A stretch of 64,000 bases of DNA, from the NCBI GenBank assembly GCA_914767715.1, contig OU612066.1, forward strand, positions 22,108,283 through 22,172,282, given 5' to 3'. The notes beneath the pieces were generated by a model. The model saw only the letters and a program-made list of their open reading frames with translations. It was not told where the DNA came from and ran no database searches. The first letter of the stretch is position 1. Each line of letters opens with the position of its first letter. A program made the position numbers and the translations under genes. This stretch comes from Membranipora membranacea (lineage: Eukaryota > Bryozoa > Gymnolaemata > Cheilostomatida > Membraniporidae). Below are positions 24,020 through 37,197 of this stretch, in pieces.

Positions 24020-24039
24020 CTAGATCAAATTTGATCTAG
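24020..24039. repeat. Perfect 20-bp palindrome upstream of TRIM2
   Basis: CTAGATCAAATTTGATCTAG is self-complementary and is kept exactly upstream of TRIM4 (61246-61265). It may be a binding site for a dimeric factor, or simply shared ancestry. Confidence 0.6.
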
Positions 24040-24374
24040 TTTGTTAGCGGTTGAGTTTTCCCCCTCCATTGACATGACTCTGTCACTGGCAAAGTGGACT
24101 AAACTTGATTTAGAGTCTAGACCCTTCCCTGGAAACAGTGATAAAGTTTCGACTGTAGTAAACAAAAGCCATTTCGATTCTAAGGAGGTTATGGATGGTG
24201 ATGTGTGCCTCCCACGAATCTTTTACACCCTTTGGCAAGGTAACATACCTTTGGGAGGCAAGACAGGCTCGACTTGATATTTTAGTTCTAGGTATTGTTA
24301 AAGCAATATTATTATGTTGATCGTTGGCTCATGTTTTAGGGCTCCACCAGGTAACACAACATCACACAAGAGAA

Positions 24375-27300
24375 ATGGCTGTCTCCGTAGCAGAAGATAC
24401 AACCCACCTGGTAACATGTGGTAACTGCCTTGAAGAGGAGGGGTTTATCCATAACCCTATGTTTTTACCCTGTACTCATGTCTGCTGTGAGACTTGTCTG
24501 AGGAGGCAACTCAAGAAGACTGATGTAATCGAATGCAGAGTTTGTCAGTAAGTAACAGGGTCATTGAGCATCTTATATAACAGATTCCTACAAAAACAAC
24601 GGTCCAATAACGCTCTGATTTAGATTCATTTTAACAACAAATTCATCTTAGGAAGCTTTATAACTAACCCTATGGGTCTGTAGCTAACTGTAAAACATTC
24701 TTTCGCCTAGTTTCGCTCTGCCCAAGATGGTTGGCCTTGTAGTGTTTGTGGGATTAATGTCGGGATAGTTGAGGTGGGTGGTCTGGAGGGATAATGGTGG
24801 TGGATTGAGTGGCTTGATGGTCTAAGTGTGATCGGTGGCAGGATTGCGTTGGGCAGATGGGTAAGAGATGGTAATACTTATAATATCCTCAACTTGCAAT
24901 TACAATATTAATCCACTAATCAATATGATCTATGCACAAGTTGTTGTGACTTGTAGAAACAAGTTCAAAGTGGTGATAGGCAACCTTCCCTCAGCATTAG
25001 AGAATGTTCATCCAGCTACTTTCTGTGAGCCGTGTGAGAAAAGTGGAAAACTCAAGATGACCGCCAACACTTACTGTCTCAACTGTGAACATAAGTTCTG
25101 TGCTGCTCATCAGAAGGTAAATACTAATCGAGAACCTGTGGCTGTGTGTCTGTTAGGCAATTCTGAGAAGTAATCTTGTAATTTGAACGGCATTATAAGC
25201 GAGAGCTATGCTGTGTTTTTATATAATAAACAGTGTAAGCTGTATAATTCGAATCCTGTTAATATGAAATTCCTGTTAATTCAGACACCAGAGGTTGGTC
25301 CCAGCTCAGCCAATGGTTTGTACACCCTGTTAATTCTAAGTTGTAATTGTGATTCGAAGTTGTGCTCTCTGACCAAAGTAGAAAGTAACTCCATTTTCAG
25401 AGATTCGCTTTCACCAAATCAGACAAAGGAAGTGATCATGATTTTGGATTTAGCACTCGTTAACAAAGCTGTCCACCCTGCTTACCCACTTCAGCGGTTA
25501 CTACTGTTCACTCAGTCATCAGTGTTCTATTTCTGTTATAACTTGCATAGCACAACACTCCAAAAAACAAAAATTTCTTCATGTCGAGAAGAAAGTCTGT
25601 TTTACAAATACGCAACACATGCGTTGAACATTCCCGCGAGCTGGCATTTTAGTAATTAGAACAATTCATAATTAGAAACAATTTTTCGGGTCCGCTGGAG
25701 TCTGAATGAAGGGACTTATACTGTGATAAATAAATAACTCTGGTGATAGCTAAGTGTAAAGGGAGGAAGAAACCTTCACTATATGTAATAAATATTTGAA
25801 TACTTGTGTCATTACAGCTTCACGTTGAGCTAAACTGGCATCATGAGACTCAGAATATAAAGGAGTACATGAGATCGTCCTCCAAAGTAGAGCGGCAGAA
25901 GTTCTGTGAGACCCACAAAGATCAAGTTATCTCCCTTGGCTGTTCAAAGTGCTTGAAGGTTTACTGTGTCCAATGTGTGTCTTCTGTTGAACTTTGCCAA
26001 AATGGTGAGTGACAATTCAAACATGAGACCTGTGATATGTTAACTGTATCCCAAAAGAGTGTTTGAGACATTGCACCCTTCTGGGTTAGTTGTCTCCTCA
26101 TTGAAACTGAGGAGGTAACTCCTTACGCACTTATCAATCTTTGTCAGGGGTGTATTTTTATTTTGTTTGGTTTATTGCGAATTCATGGTGCAATGGACTG
26201 CTTTTGCCGTAACACTACCGAAAAATTATCTTCCTAACAATTTTTAAATAATGAATAGGATAAATGAGAGGATTTTCAGCAAAGATTGGATTACGCTAAA
26301 AACACTTAGTAAAAGACCCTAACATCGAAACTTAGACAAACATGACTGTGACCTAGACCTAGAGTGTTTTATCCTCTATCCCAACCATTCTTTACAGACC
26401 AAGGCGAAGTCTGGTTCTTACTAAAAAAGCAAATTGGAACTTCTTTACCGAAAGAAATTGTCCAAACCCACTGTAGAAATCCAGTTTGTAGCTCAGCACT
26501 GAACAGTAGAAGGATGACAAGACAGGCAGAAGTGTTTAAGTACTCTTGACCTTAATTTCCCAGAATTCTTCCCCAATCACCAAAACACTGTATAAGAGTG
26601 AGCAATCCACCACATTATTGCTTTTTGAGCAAATACATTTTGTTTCTATACTTCCTCTAGGCTCTAACCACAAGCTCATGTCTCTAAAAGAGCTCTCAGC
26701 TGAGGTGAAGAGATTACTGGAGCCTAAGAAGAAGGAATGTGAGGAGTTGTTTGATAGATGGTCAGCTGTGATGAAGGAGGCAGCGATCACTCTGTCTAAC
26801 TGGGATACAGAAACTGAGGAAGGAGTCAAAATTATTGATGACACTGAGGAGAAACAGGTTGGGTGACCACTGTCATATTAAGGAAATAATACAGACTGAT
26901 TATTTCTTGATTCAACATAAGTAGGTATTGCAAGAGAATTCAAAATGTTATAGATGAATTGATAAGGTAGCAAAGTTTTACCAACTAATTCAACTGAGTT
27001 ACGCTTCAGGATATTTTATAGCTCAAACTTCAAAGTTGAAAAGCATCGAGGCATATAAACTGAATTGGCTTGACCATGGACTTTATCAGCTCTCAGTTCC
27101 TTTGGGGCTTAAATACACATAATCTCAGTTTTAGTGAAGTTCTGTGGTCAACAAAATAGGCTGTGAACCTCATTAGTTTGTGTTTATATTTATAGATAAA
27201 AGCTATCAGAGAGAAATATGGAAAATTGAAGGAGGAGTATATCACAAACAGGAGCAGCACTAAAGATAAGCTAACAGAATATATAGAGAAGGATGCTGGA

Positions 27301-28821
27301 CTAAAACTCACTGAATTTCATGAGCAGATCAAGATTTTCCGGTCGGATGTATCCAGACTAAACTGTGTAAGTGATTTAAATTTTCAGGTTGCGGAACAGT
27401 CACTAATAAAGCCAAATGACGTTAGGTCATTACTTAAAGTGTCAGTCCTATTAAATTAGTGGATATATAACCCCAGTAAATCGAATATTGTGAGTTCATA
27501 GGGCAAATAAAAATCATGAAAAAATAAAAATTGTGGAAAATAGCCTTTTAGTGTTTTTAAATATTTTATCAAGGATCATAATAGACCATAGTGATCAGGT
27601 GGAGGCAATAAATCACTATGAACCACTATGATCCCAATTTTCAGACTTTGCAACGGTTTTACTGCAATAAGGTTCACCGGCTGTTTTATTTCATATGCCC
27701 TAATGACCTTTCAGCCTGAGATCTTGAAAACCATACCAAATATGGCCTAGTAGGACTGTCACTTTAACTTCCTAGTAAAAGACTGATTTGAATCTGTCAG
27801 TTAGCTTCTGTGACATTAGACTACGAATATTTAATTGCTAGTCTTAGAAAGGAGTATATAATTGTTTCGAATCATTGGTGACACTGCAACTGATAAGTAA
27901 TGCTTCAGAGTTGTCCCCTCATTGCTATTGAGGAGGTATCTTCCATACAGTCGCACAAATTAATATGCCGATCATGGTCTCTTGATTCCACCAAATGGGA
28001 ATCTTGCATATGAGTATTCAAATATCAGAGTTATTAATTGAGAAAGTAATATCTGCTATAAGCATATATATTTATCCCTTTCTAATCTGACAGGTTGACT
28101 TGCTGCGAACAAAGAAGGAATTGGAATCTAAATTTAGAAATATGGCTGATGATGGATTTCATGGTCTGGTGGTAGAAAACCAACAAACGATCAAAACCAT
28201 TGGTAAATAAATAATTTTATAACAGTTTACCCATCATGTGACCTGTATCGTTCATACAACGATATCACTGTGTGTTAATATACTATCCTAACAGAGAATA
28301 GGATAAATTCTGGTAAAAGGAAGGCTCATGACACAAATATTTACTTGGATAAGTGATGATAGTCTTATATTGCTAGATTTGTTTAAACTCTCTCGGATAC
28401 ACACAATTGGTGAAAGATATAATATAACTTTGTTTCAGATTCTGACACCACAGAGATTAGCGCTGCTCTGGTACCAACAGTCCACTTTGTGATCGGTGAT
28501 GACCTCATGAGAAGTAGAAAACCTCCAACATCAATACGGCTGGTGAAGCGGCTGACATTAAATAACCGTTGTTACACATCATGTAGTTATAAAGGTGTGA
28601 CTTATGTAGGTCTCCTCAGCGGCTCAATCAACAGAATAGATGGAGCTGGTAACCATACAGCAGACTTTATCAACCTACCCAAATGTACCATCACCATAAG
28701 AGCTCATCAGGATCGACTCTACATTCTCATGTACGGACAGCCTTACAAGATCTATGTGTACGATTTAAATGGTCAACAGATCACATCCTGGGATCACACT
28801 GACCGCAATGGTGCCTGTTGA
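24375..28821 (+). CDS. TRIM2: TRIM protein with truncated propeller
   Basis: Seven exons join in frame: 24375-24547, 24957-25116, 25818-26004, 26661-26857, 27196-27366, 28094-28202, 28439-28821, giving 459 aa. RING, both B-boxes and coiled coil are complete with all zinc ligands, and exon lengths equal those of TRIM1. The propeller exon follows TRIM1 up to DHTDRNG (about 28810), then runs into unrelated DNA and stops at TGA, losing more than half of the propeller and the last exon. The product could still be a RING/B-box/coiled-coil protein able to dimerise with its paralogues, or the gene may be dead. TRIM2 and TRIM4 form one subtype (similar introns 1-3), TRIM1 and TRIM3 the other. Confidence 0.75.
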
Positions 28822-29474
28822 CAGATGATTTTTTCATAAGACTGGCTACTGCCCATACATAGCTCCACGTTCTCTGTAGTGGCTGAAAGGTGGTGTATAC
28901 TCTCTAATCTAACGCTTTATGAGATGGTCTAATGCAAGGGATAAATAAGAACCTTCATAATAAAATGGAAATGCTTTGTGCAGTTATGAGTTGTCCTCTC
29001 AATGATAATTTTGTGACAACTCCTATACAGGAAATGTATGATCGGCCATTTTGGATAATGCAGACAACAGCCACTTGATTTCACCTCCCTAAGTAGTATT
29101 ATTTAGTAGTAGTAGTTTTTATTTAGCGTAGGCCTAATGATTATTGAAATAATACTATTATACTTACTCAATTACTATAGTTAGACTTCAGTGTACATGA
29201 TTGCATACCCTCACTGCAGGGAACCCTTGGACTTGGCTGACCCAATGAACTCCGCATAAAGCTTGCAAGGCCGGAGCTGCAGCAGTTGACCGTTGGTGGC
29301 AGCGTCCTCCTGTATAGAGTTATAACCATAGTGTGTTTTGTCCATGGTTATAACATACAGTAGGGTTCTTTCATCTGCATGCACCATGGTGTTGTACATA
29401 CAGAAGACATCCATTATTTTAAGTCATGATCCGAAGGGACTATGTGATCAGTAAAAGTCGAAATGACTTTTGGT
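28822..29474. other. Spacer at the TRIM2 / C18orf63-like junction
   Basis: Unrelated to the sequence after TRIM1 or TRIM3. A 67-codon minus-strand frame (29211-29414) has protein-like composition but I do not recognise it. Confidence 0.4.
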
Positions 29475-29550
29475 TCTGGATGAGATTCGAACCCACACCC
29501 GGTTGGTCAACGGGCAGACGCACTTTCCGCTGAGCCAAACTGACTGATTC
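29475..29550 (-). mobile_element. tRNA-like sequence, SINE head or tRNA relic
   Basis: On the minus strand there is a box A-like TTTGGCTCAGCGGAAAGTGC and a box B-like GGGTTCGAATCTC. D-arm pairing has a mismatch and the anticodon arm is replaced by a hairpin (CCCGTTG with CAACCGGG), so this is not a working tRNA gene. Confidence 0.5.
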
Positions 29551-29903
29551 CGCCTATTTTAAAACACTCCAATAATGCAAGACCATAAAACACTACTTTG
29601 TAAAAATCAGTAGAATTACTCTGACTCTATACATGATCAAAAGGTGCCTCAAATCTTCATACTGATGGCGTAATGCATCCTAGGAAATATCACCTTCTGG
29701 AATGACCAGCAAGGTAGCATAAACTGAACTGGCAATATATGGCAATTTGGCAGTGACATATTTTTCTTAACCAACAGTCCGGCAAGCAATGACTCTAGTA
29801 TCTAGGTTGACAGAGGACTGAAGCTATCGAGATTAACTTCATTACAGGCCCTCGTAGTTCACCGAAAATAACCTCCATCTGAACTTTATATTTATTTATC
29901 CAG
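29551..29903. other. Spacer before the C18orf63-like exons
   Basis: No exon for the first part of a C18orf63-like protein was found here. If functional, the gene's N-terminal exons must lie elsewhere. Confidence 0.4.
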
Positions 29904-32524
29904 GTTTCCAAGCCAGGTCCAGTGACTTACTATCAATATAGCTCATGCTTCAACTACACCCTGACTGCTAAGATGGCTCCTAACTGGAATATAGTTGGTG
30001 ATTATCTTGTCCGTGGCAGAGAATTTCTTACCGACCCAATGAAGAAAAGTATGTTGAAAGTTGATATCAACTTTACTCCTGGAAAGTTCACAAGAACTCT
30101 ATCACCTCTCTCAATGACTATTCCAGCTATATCGGTGAGAGTTTAAATATATTTTCCAAATCGATTGCACTTTGGCTTCAGTAATTACAACAAATTTGCT
30201 GCCTCCCTTATTTGACCTTTGCCAGGCTAGTTGAATACTAATGATATTGTATATCTTAATTGTAGCTAGAAGATTCGGACATAAGTCTTCATACAATACA
30301 GGCATTTGAGAGTGATGAACATGTTGTAATTCCACAGCAGGCTATTGGCAGCAAGTGGTGCCACTTTTACCAAGGTATGGAGATTTTACAAATAGATGCA
30401 CAATGTTGATCATTTCATTGCAATCACGTACTAAGTTACCATCATAACCGGTCAAGTCCCTGAAAACAAACCATATTATAATCCGCATATAAATGACGTT
30501 TGGCCAAGGAGAGGATAACTCTCGTCTGCATTTATCAGCAAAACATACAACACAACAAGGAGCTTACTCCTTGAATGAACAAAACTCAAAAAGCCTAAAA
30601 CCAATCATTTTTGTTCTGGTGCAATGTATTTATCTGTATTTGAATAACTCAATGTGAGTTCAGATATTCATTCTCATGTTATCTGTGGTTGAACCTTTCT
30701 TTTAGCAATAAGAAAGGTCAGGTGTTTTGTATAAGTCATACTCCACCCACTTCTGGTGATGGCAGATTTTAATCTTACAAAGATATGAAGAGATATTGGA
30801 AGAATACGTACGGATACAGATTACCTGACTCTGATGAGAACTTGCTCTACTATCAAATCAACTTCAAACTCATCGGAAGCAAATTGTTCACGTATCCTTA
30901 TGATGACCACTAATTTAACTGGAATTCACATTGACAGTGTTTTCAGTGGGTTTCAACGGGGCAAGTGGAAGCGGCTGATTTGAAAAGCTTTTAAGCAGAT
31001 TTCAATATAGTTCTAGATTTTCGCTCGTTGATGTGCTTTTGTCTCCCTGGCCATCAAGTTTGATCCAGTTTGCCTGAATTCCAGTTGCTCCCCTTCCCGT
31101 GGTCACGCCAGCATGACTAGTGGAGGGGAGCAACTCCTACTGCAGGCAAATGGACCTAAATTTGTCTACACTGGCCTCTGTAAACAGCTGATAGGAGATA
31201 TACCTTTCCTTGTTTGTTGAATGTACCAAACGAATATGTTGAATGTCTGCTACGGTAGGATACTTATAGAACAGGAGTTCCTTCCTTCCAAATATGATTC
31301 AAAACATTGCTATATTTTATTATATTACGTTGTTTTCCTTAGCTTTGTTGAGACAGATATCCCTCAGTTTGTATGAGACAGTCAGGTTATATCAGTCAGA
31401 TAAAGGACAGACAGGCCCTGTGTGATACCTTCATCTCTGATATACGTACTCTGATGAAGTCTGTATGTGGTGTGAAGATATCTTTATCCCTTAATGCCCA
31501 CAAGGCTACTCAACAGCTGTATACCACCATACCGACAAACCATTCAGTGAGTTGCTTTTGTTGGGCTGAATTATGTTGGAAGAATTTATTTTTGTACCGT
31601 TTTTACCAGACCTAGTCAATGTTATAAAATACACTCCATCGTGTAATGTAAGCTTAAAATGATATTATTTTTATTGTGGTTAAGAACACAAAATTCCACT
31701 GTTTAATTGATCCCCTTCACTGATGGCCGGAATTCAATGCACTCCCTCTCCATTCATTGGTCTTTTGCATATTTGGTTTGGGCTGATGCTTTATCTCTTC
31801 CCTAAATTTGGTGAGAAGTTGAAAATACAAAAAAACTCCACGGTGATCTGATCTTGTGTTTTGTTATGTCAAATTGACACTGTCTTAAAAACGTTGAGAT
31901 TGAAAGCACAAAATCCCAAAAGAGCCCTCGTAGCAGTCACATAACTCTATCCTCTTCTGTTCTAGTTACCCAGTAGACCTAACACTGTTCCAGTTGTCTG
32001 TAAGACCAGCAATTCATCAGACGCTATACTCAAGCAGGATAAGCAATCAGCCGAGGCTAAAAAAGAGCAGACAACTTCTACTACAAGTGACTCGCTCAAT
32101 CTGACTAAAGAAACCGTTGTTACTTTACCAGATGATGAAATCAAAGGTGACTTGCTTAATTCACCATTTTTTAGTAGTGCCTTGTTTTTTCTACATGCCT
32201 GCTGCTACTTCCATTTATCTGGGAATTTATACTTGTACGGCTTTTTTACTGATACGAAGTTGATGCTGATAGTATTCTCATTGTAGTTTATGTAATTTTA
32301 AGGGTCAAAATTAGGCTCTTCAGGACCAACAAAGATGAAGCCTCAAATCCCATCATTCCTGATGAAGCAGAGGTTGAAGAGTAAGACGTTCACCAATGAC
32401 CTCTCTGTGACCTCTGCTGTCAGCACTGCTTCTACTAATCATCAACTAGGAGGGATAAATCTCAGATTTGCAGATAAACTCTCAACTAAGAATCCTGTCA
32501 CTCCGCTGTATATGAAAAATAACA
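29904..32524 (+). pseudogene. C18orf63-like gene, 5'-incomplete
   Basis: Six exons join in phase: 29904-30134, 30266-30374, 30783-30891, 31357-31546, 31966-32146, 32324-32524. From memory of the family, C18orf63 has a stretch like MARLAPAWN...GRDFL, an aromatic YGY-LP segment, and FTYP followed by a cysteine-bearing segment; here these appear as KMAPNWN...RGREFL, YGYRLP and FTYPSVCMRQ. The function of the family is unknown to me. About the first 100 residues expected of the family are missing: TRIM2's cut-off 3' end lies directly upstream, suggesting one deletion removed both. The last exon ends at a donor, and the probable terminal exon is found only after TRIM1 and TRIM3 (10069, 43188). It could be part of a longer gene. 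Confidence 0.55.
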
Positions 32525-32825
32525 GTAAGTAGAAGTTTGGTAGTGCGTTTCCACTTAATTACACATAAACCTTACTGTGGAGAAACCCATCGAACCCTAC
32601 TGTACATTTCTCCCTACAGTCGATTGATCTAGGGCTACATGTTACACACTGGTTGCTGATACCGATCTTGATTTAGGTTTGAAACTTCTGACTCCTTTCA
32701 CAAAACTTGGCACTGAAATTGGTCATCATGTCCTCCATCAACATGAGTGAGGTCAGAAACCTATTGCAGCAAGAAAAGGAAATATTGCTGTTTAAAACAA
32801 ATTTGGGAAGCGGCTCATTTTGTAT
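32525..32825. other. Short spacer, no gene
   Basis: First bases match the sequence after the other tail-exon copies (about 7972, 9711, 42818), then similarity ends near 32670. Confidence 0.4.
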
Positions 32826-33530
32826 GGGGCACGTTGAGCCACTCTGTTATGGTCATCTCTTTGCTGGTAATAACTTTTTAATTCATCGCAACCATAAGAA
32901 ATAAAGTAAAGCAACCAAATTATTGCAACAGCCCATTTTTTTCACTCAATTGAACTATAAAATATAATTCGCAACACAACATAAATTTCTGAAATATTTG
33001 CGGTACAGGAAAACTTGCACACGGCAAACTTGATGATAAGTGTAGGGAAAACTGAACTCAGAGTTATTGCTAATTTCATTTAAGAAACATCAATTCCAAT
33101 GTTTTCGTTTTTGTGTATGTAAGTGTTGTCGAACATGTCATAGTGCGGTGCATGGCTCAACGTGCCTTAACAGCCTGGTTTTCACTTTCAACTCGAGTAA
33201 AACAAAATCTTTCCATCAGAGATAAGTTTAGATTATGTGAAATTGAGACTAAATATGCTGTTATCACATGATAAAAGTTGCAACTTCTCAGTCACGCCTT
33301 GCTAGGAATAGATGACATTCCCGTCGATTAGCGCATTATTTACTTTTTACACTTAAAACGATGAAAAACTAAATAACTATCTTCCCTTAGTAGCTATCTT
33401 TCTTTTTGTCTGCTCAAAAAGGATGCCTTTGGTCTCATGACCTCTGATGGAGGGGAAAACTCAAAACATAAAATGATATTTGAAAAAAGTGGGGTGGATC
33501 AACGTGCCCCATGGCTCAACGTGCCCTGCC
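32826..33530. mobile_element. Probable non-autonomous element with GGCACGTTGAGCC sites
   Basis: GGCACGTTGAGCC at 32828-32840 faces inverted copies at 33154-33166 and 33513-33525, plus a GGATCAACGTGCC variant at 33496-33508. The outer sites could be terminal inverted repeats of an element of about 700 bp. No transposase frame is present and no empty site is available. Confidence 0.5.
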
Positions 33531-33578
33531 TTCCCCTAACAGTAATGTGATAATTGAGATCCTCCAATGAAGACTTAC

Positions 33579-34038
33579 CTTTCTTGTGATCATCATCGAT
33601 ATCACTCCACAACCTCAGGCTAACTACCTCACTACTACAATGATTGAAATATATGATATGGGATTTAACTCTCACTAATAGAGTCACCTAGTAGTATCAC
33701 TACTACTTGATTACTTTCTCATTGTGTCATTGTGCACTCAGAAGGCAGCGATTGCAACATCTTTTGTAGCGTAACGCTGCTGATGACACATCATCTTTGG
33801 GAAAAACCTGATGGACTTTTATGGAGTTCACAGTCATGGCCTAGGTCATTTTTTGATATGTGATGAATAATCTAAATATTTATATAGCTTTCCCCTAGCC
33901 CAAACGAATTCAGCCAAATCCAAAATATAATGAATTATTCATGCCCACAGCCAAAGAGTTAATAATCTTGCCTACTATAAATTTAATAACAGCAGTAATG
34001 AGAATAATAAGTAAAACTTACATGGCAGTTCTGTACAT
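33579..34038 (-). pseudogene. 5' fragment of the 311-aa gene (third copy)
   Basis: Exon 1 (34038-34022, same MYRTA start) and a shortened exon 2 (33634-33579) match the gene at 11287-14657. Exon 2 lacks about 54 nt encoding the QQQDVSELEDAVICKS part. None of exons 3-7 was found downstream on the minus strand, so it is a truncated copy. Confidence 0.75.
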
Positions 34039-36479
34039 TTCTTCTTGTTGATAATATTGGTTATAGGAAGACATGTTCACGTAGATAACACTTGTTTTCT
34101 ATAGAATTTTACAGAGAATCACAGAAACACAGCTAGTTCAGTCGGTTGCTTATTTCTGATTGTTACGCTCAACATTCAGTCATCATTGTGCTAAGAGTTG
34201 TGTCATGGCGTGCCTCCTTCAATTGTTGGAATATTTTTCAATCGAAATATTCGTTTCTGATCGTTAGTTGTCTTCTCGCAATTATTAGAATGGTGATAAT
34301 TAAATCTGCCGAAAAATTTCAATTCATGGTGAAATTATAGCAGTTTATTGTGATGATGTTCACATCCCTTTTCTAAATGCTTACAATTTTTCACATGCTC
34401 CCATATGGGGTTTTCACATGAACATGATACATGTATCAATGACTGCTTGCTCCTTTCATATTATTCCGGCATCATGACTAGCAAGACCCGGGGAATAGCT
34501 CGTGTTAGCTCAAAGTTGATTCAAAATTCGGTCGCGCCGCTTAATAATATGCCATAATTAGCCATAATTATTTTCTTACGTATTGTGAGAAGACAATCCT
34601 TGTTTGTGCGGAATAAACATTACATAACATTGATAGACCAGGGTGTCCTACCCTCCCTGGATAGACCAACCTTCAACATTAGCTCATGATATCAGATAGT
34701 TTTGTTACCTTTCTCAAACCTTCACCATTCATCAGTCTACTGCATGCCTGTCATTTTTATTTTCGGGTACATTTCACATTGCACTCAAATCCCACAGTTA
34801 GTTTTGAGATCGAGGATGCTGGGCTGGTTCCTATATTCTAGTTTAATTTTGTTGGTATAACTTCATCATGAAGATTAAAGAGATCAAGATAACGCTGTAA
34901 TACTCCAGGCGAGCTGTATGCTGAGACTAATTATTCTCACTTAATATGTAAATGATATCAACAATATAAAATCTCAGTACATTATACACATAACAATATG
35001 TGATCCTCTGACCCTATCCTCAGTTGTAATCCCTTTTGACAAAGAAAACCATTGTTGTGTTCTCATTATAAAAAACTCTGCTTTGTTTTTCAGAATTACC
35101 GGACTGTGGCTAGGGATGTACTGTCAACATCATAGTTGGAAGTACCTACCAACTGCGAAACATATACCCACTGGGGTATAATGAATGGTGAAGGGCCTGA
35201 CTAAGCTAATCTACCGGTGGATATTCCTGACCTGATATGTGAAGTCTCCTATTGATGATGGGAATGATGGATGAGTAATCAAAATACTGCAGATATTCAG
35301 CAAAGTGAAATATGTATGACCTCGTGGACCAACACAGATAGAGTTAGTTTTCTCTTTTATTTTGAGACACGGTAGGAATGAGAGTTTCAGCATTTAGGTT
35401 CTTTTTCATTACGCGGGTTGGATTTCTGATTGAGAATTAGGAGTCGATTGCATGTTGCAATATTTGGAGAACAAGAAAGTTTTGCTTCAAGGATTTTGTT
35501 TTGAGGACCGGAACAAGTTGTAAAGCCTCAGTCAAAATTTCCATCCTTCGATATTTGAAATGATTTTTAATGTTTCAATTGTTATTGTAACATCACCAGA
35601 TAATATTACGTTTGATTGCAATGCATGATTGGAAGGAAGCAAAACTTTCCCTGGAACTTGATAAGTTACTGCGCTACGCAACAAGCCTCTGATTGAAGTG
35701 AGGAAAAGAGGCCTAACATTTAAATTGATAGGGCAGTTAGTATTATCAGTGTGATTATCTCCATTGCTTGGAAATATCAACAGGATTCACTTTGGGAATT
35801 TAATTATTATCTGTTTAAAAGCAAGATCATTAAAGAGGTATATTTATTATAATATGTGAATAAATCTGTGTCTTGTTTAAGATCACTATGGAGCTTCATG
35901 TTCAAATGCACAATCCCAAGTTCTTGACACGCCTGGAACAAGTAGATCGACTTTGGCAATGGGCATTTCCTCCATTTGAGCAAGCCTTGTGAGCTTAGGA
36001 ACAGCAGGAATTATATCTATGTTGTTATTTTTGGCTCTGTTAGCAATGATTGGTTCGATCTTATATCCATGACCTTATCTAGTTTTAAATGTGAAGGTTA
36101 CTGGGTCAACAGGGTCAAATCTATTTAGAATTATGATTGAGCTTATGTTAACAAGAGTTGTCTCCTTCTGTCTTGTAATAAGACAATCCTTGTTTAGGAA
36201 AATTTGAGCGGATATTTATAATGGTAACAAAGTTTATAAATTTGTTGGGAACAATGATTTCTCAGCCTTCTTAATAAGATATATTCTCAAAATTAAATGA
36301 TAAAGTACTTAAAATAATTCAACTCTACTTGTACATGTTTTATCATTGTCTGGCGAAGCATACCTTAGCTGATCTAGTTCAAATATCACTACCACTACCT
36401 ACCACTGTCATATCAGCAATTGATAACGCTTGCAGGTTAATATTAATCGACCCAATGCATAGAACTGTATGTTAGAGAT
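34039..36479. other. Spacer, no gene seen
   Basis: The first 300 bp match the upstream region of the 311-aa genes. The remainder has no recognised exon or repeat family apart from short foldbacks of the GTTGTC type at about 34569-34600 and 36155-36190. Confidence 0.4.
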
Positions 36480-36662
36480 TTCAAATTGCAACATAGATAA
36501 CCACTCTTACAGTTTTGTTTCAGAGTATTAAGATAAGGCTTTCAACTTATTAAACAGCAGTCTGCAGTCACAGCTTGAACAAGGAAGTTAGTAACAAGCA
36601 GTGGAGATTTAGATATAACTACACTAAGAGAGTTTACAGGACATAACCTTCGAGAATATCAG
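36480..36662 (+). promoter_or_regulatory. Conserved upstream block of TRIM3
   Basis: Same block as at 23600-23819, ending at a possible GTCAGT donor at 36663. Supports a shared promoter and non-coding first exon for TRIM2, TRIM3 and TRIM4. Confidence 0.5.
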
Positions 36663-37197
36663 GTCAGTAGTAGGTACATTAAATGTGTTAGACACTCTGA
36701 CTCTGACTATTTCCTTGTGGTGTTGAAATCCTATAGTTGTCCTTTATCACCGCTTACTATGACATTCTATTGTCAACCATCTATGATCCCAATTATAGCG
36801 GGTTATGAGCTAGTAACCATCCTATTTCTCTGGATGTTAGACTTGAATACACAGGTCATGCTCCCAGCCTTCTTTCGTAATGGAATTCGTTCATCGTTTC
36901 GGGAGGGGCAGGGAGAAAGAATGAACTAAAAAATTCTTCTTATTTCTGCTACCTTTCCTTGGAATCAGTGGTCAGGGTCTTTCTGTGGTTACAGTCTATA
37001 AAAAACATGGTGGATTGATTCACAGGTGGGTATAGATGGCAATGTGCACCTCCACCTGAGCAAACAAGCCCTCCCACAGAAGGTAAGATGGGGCCTCCAC
37101 TGATCTTCTAGTTCTAGGTGCTATTATAAGCAATATGAAGTTGATCTTGACTCATGCTTTATAGATCCACCGAGTGGCACAACGTCACATAAGAGAA

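Larger units (their letters stand above)
2006..26806. repeat. Large tandem duplication, copy A
   Basis: From about 2006 the sequence is collinear with 36974 onward, to the end of the window. Shared landmarks include all TRIM1/TRIM3 exons, the C18orf63-like tail exon, the seven-exon minus-strand gene, the acyl-CoA oxidase exons, an intronic SINE and the TRIM2/TRIM4 pair. The offset is about 35.0 kb at first and 37.2 kb at the end, the changes coming from insertions and deletions listed separately. Non-coding divergence is a few percent by eye. Copy A also carries an internal tandem duplication at about 7-10 kb. Confidence 0.9.

Noticed and set aside
25183-25659. 158-codon open frame within TRIM2
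   Set aside because: It lies in intron 2, between the two B-box exons, has no recognised domain, and is broken in the otherwise similar TRIM4 intron (stop near 62746).
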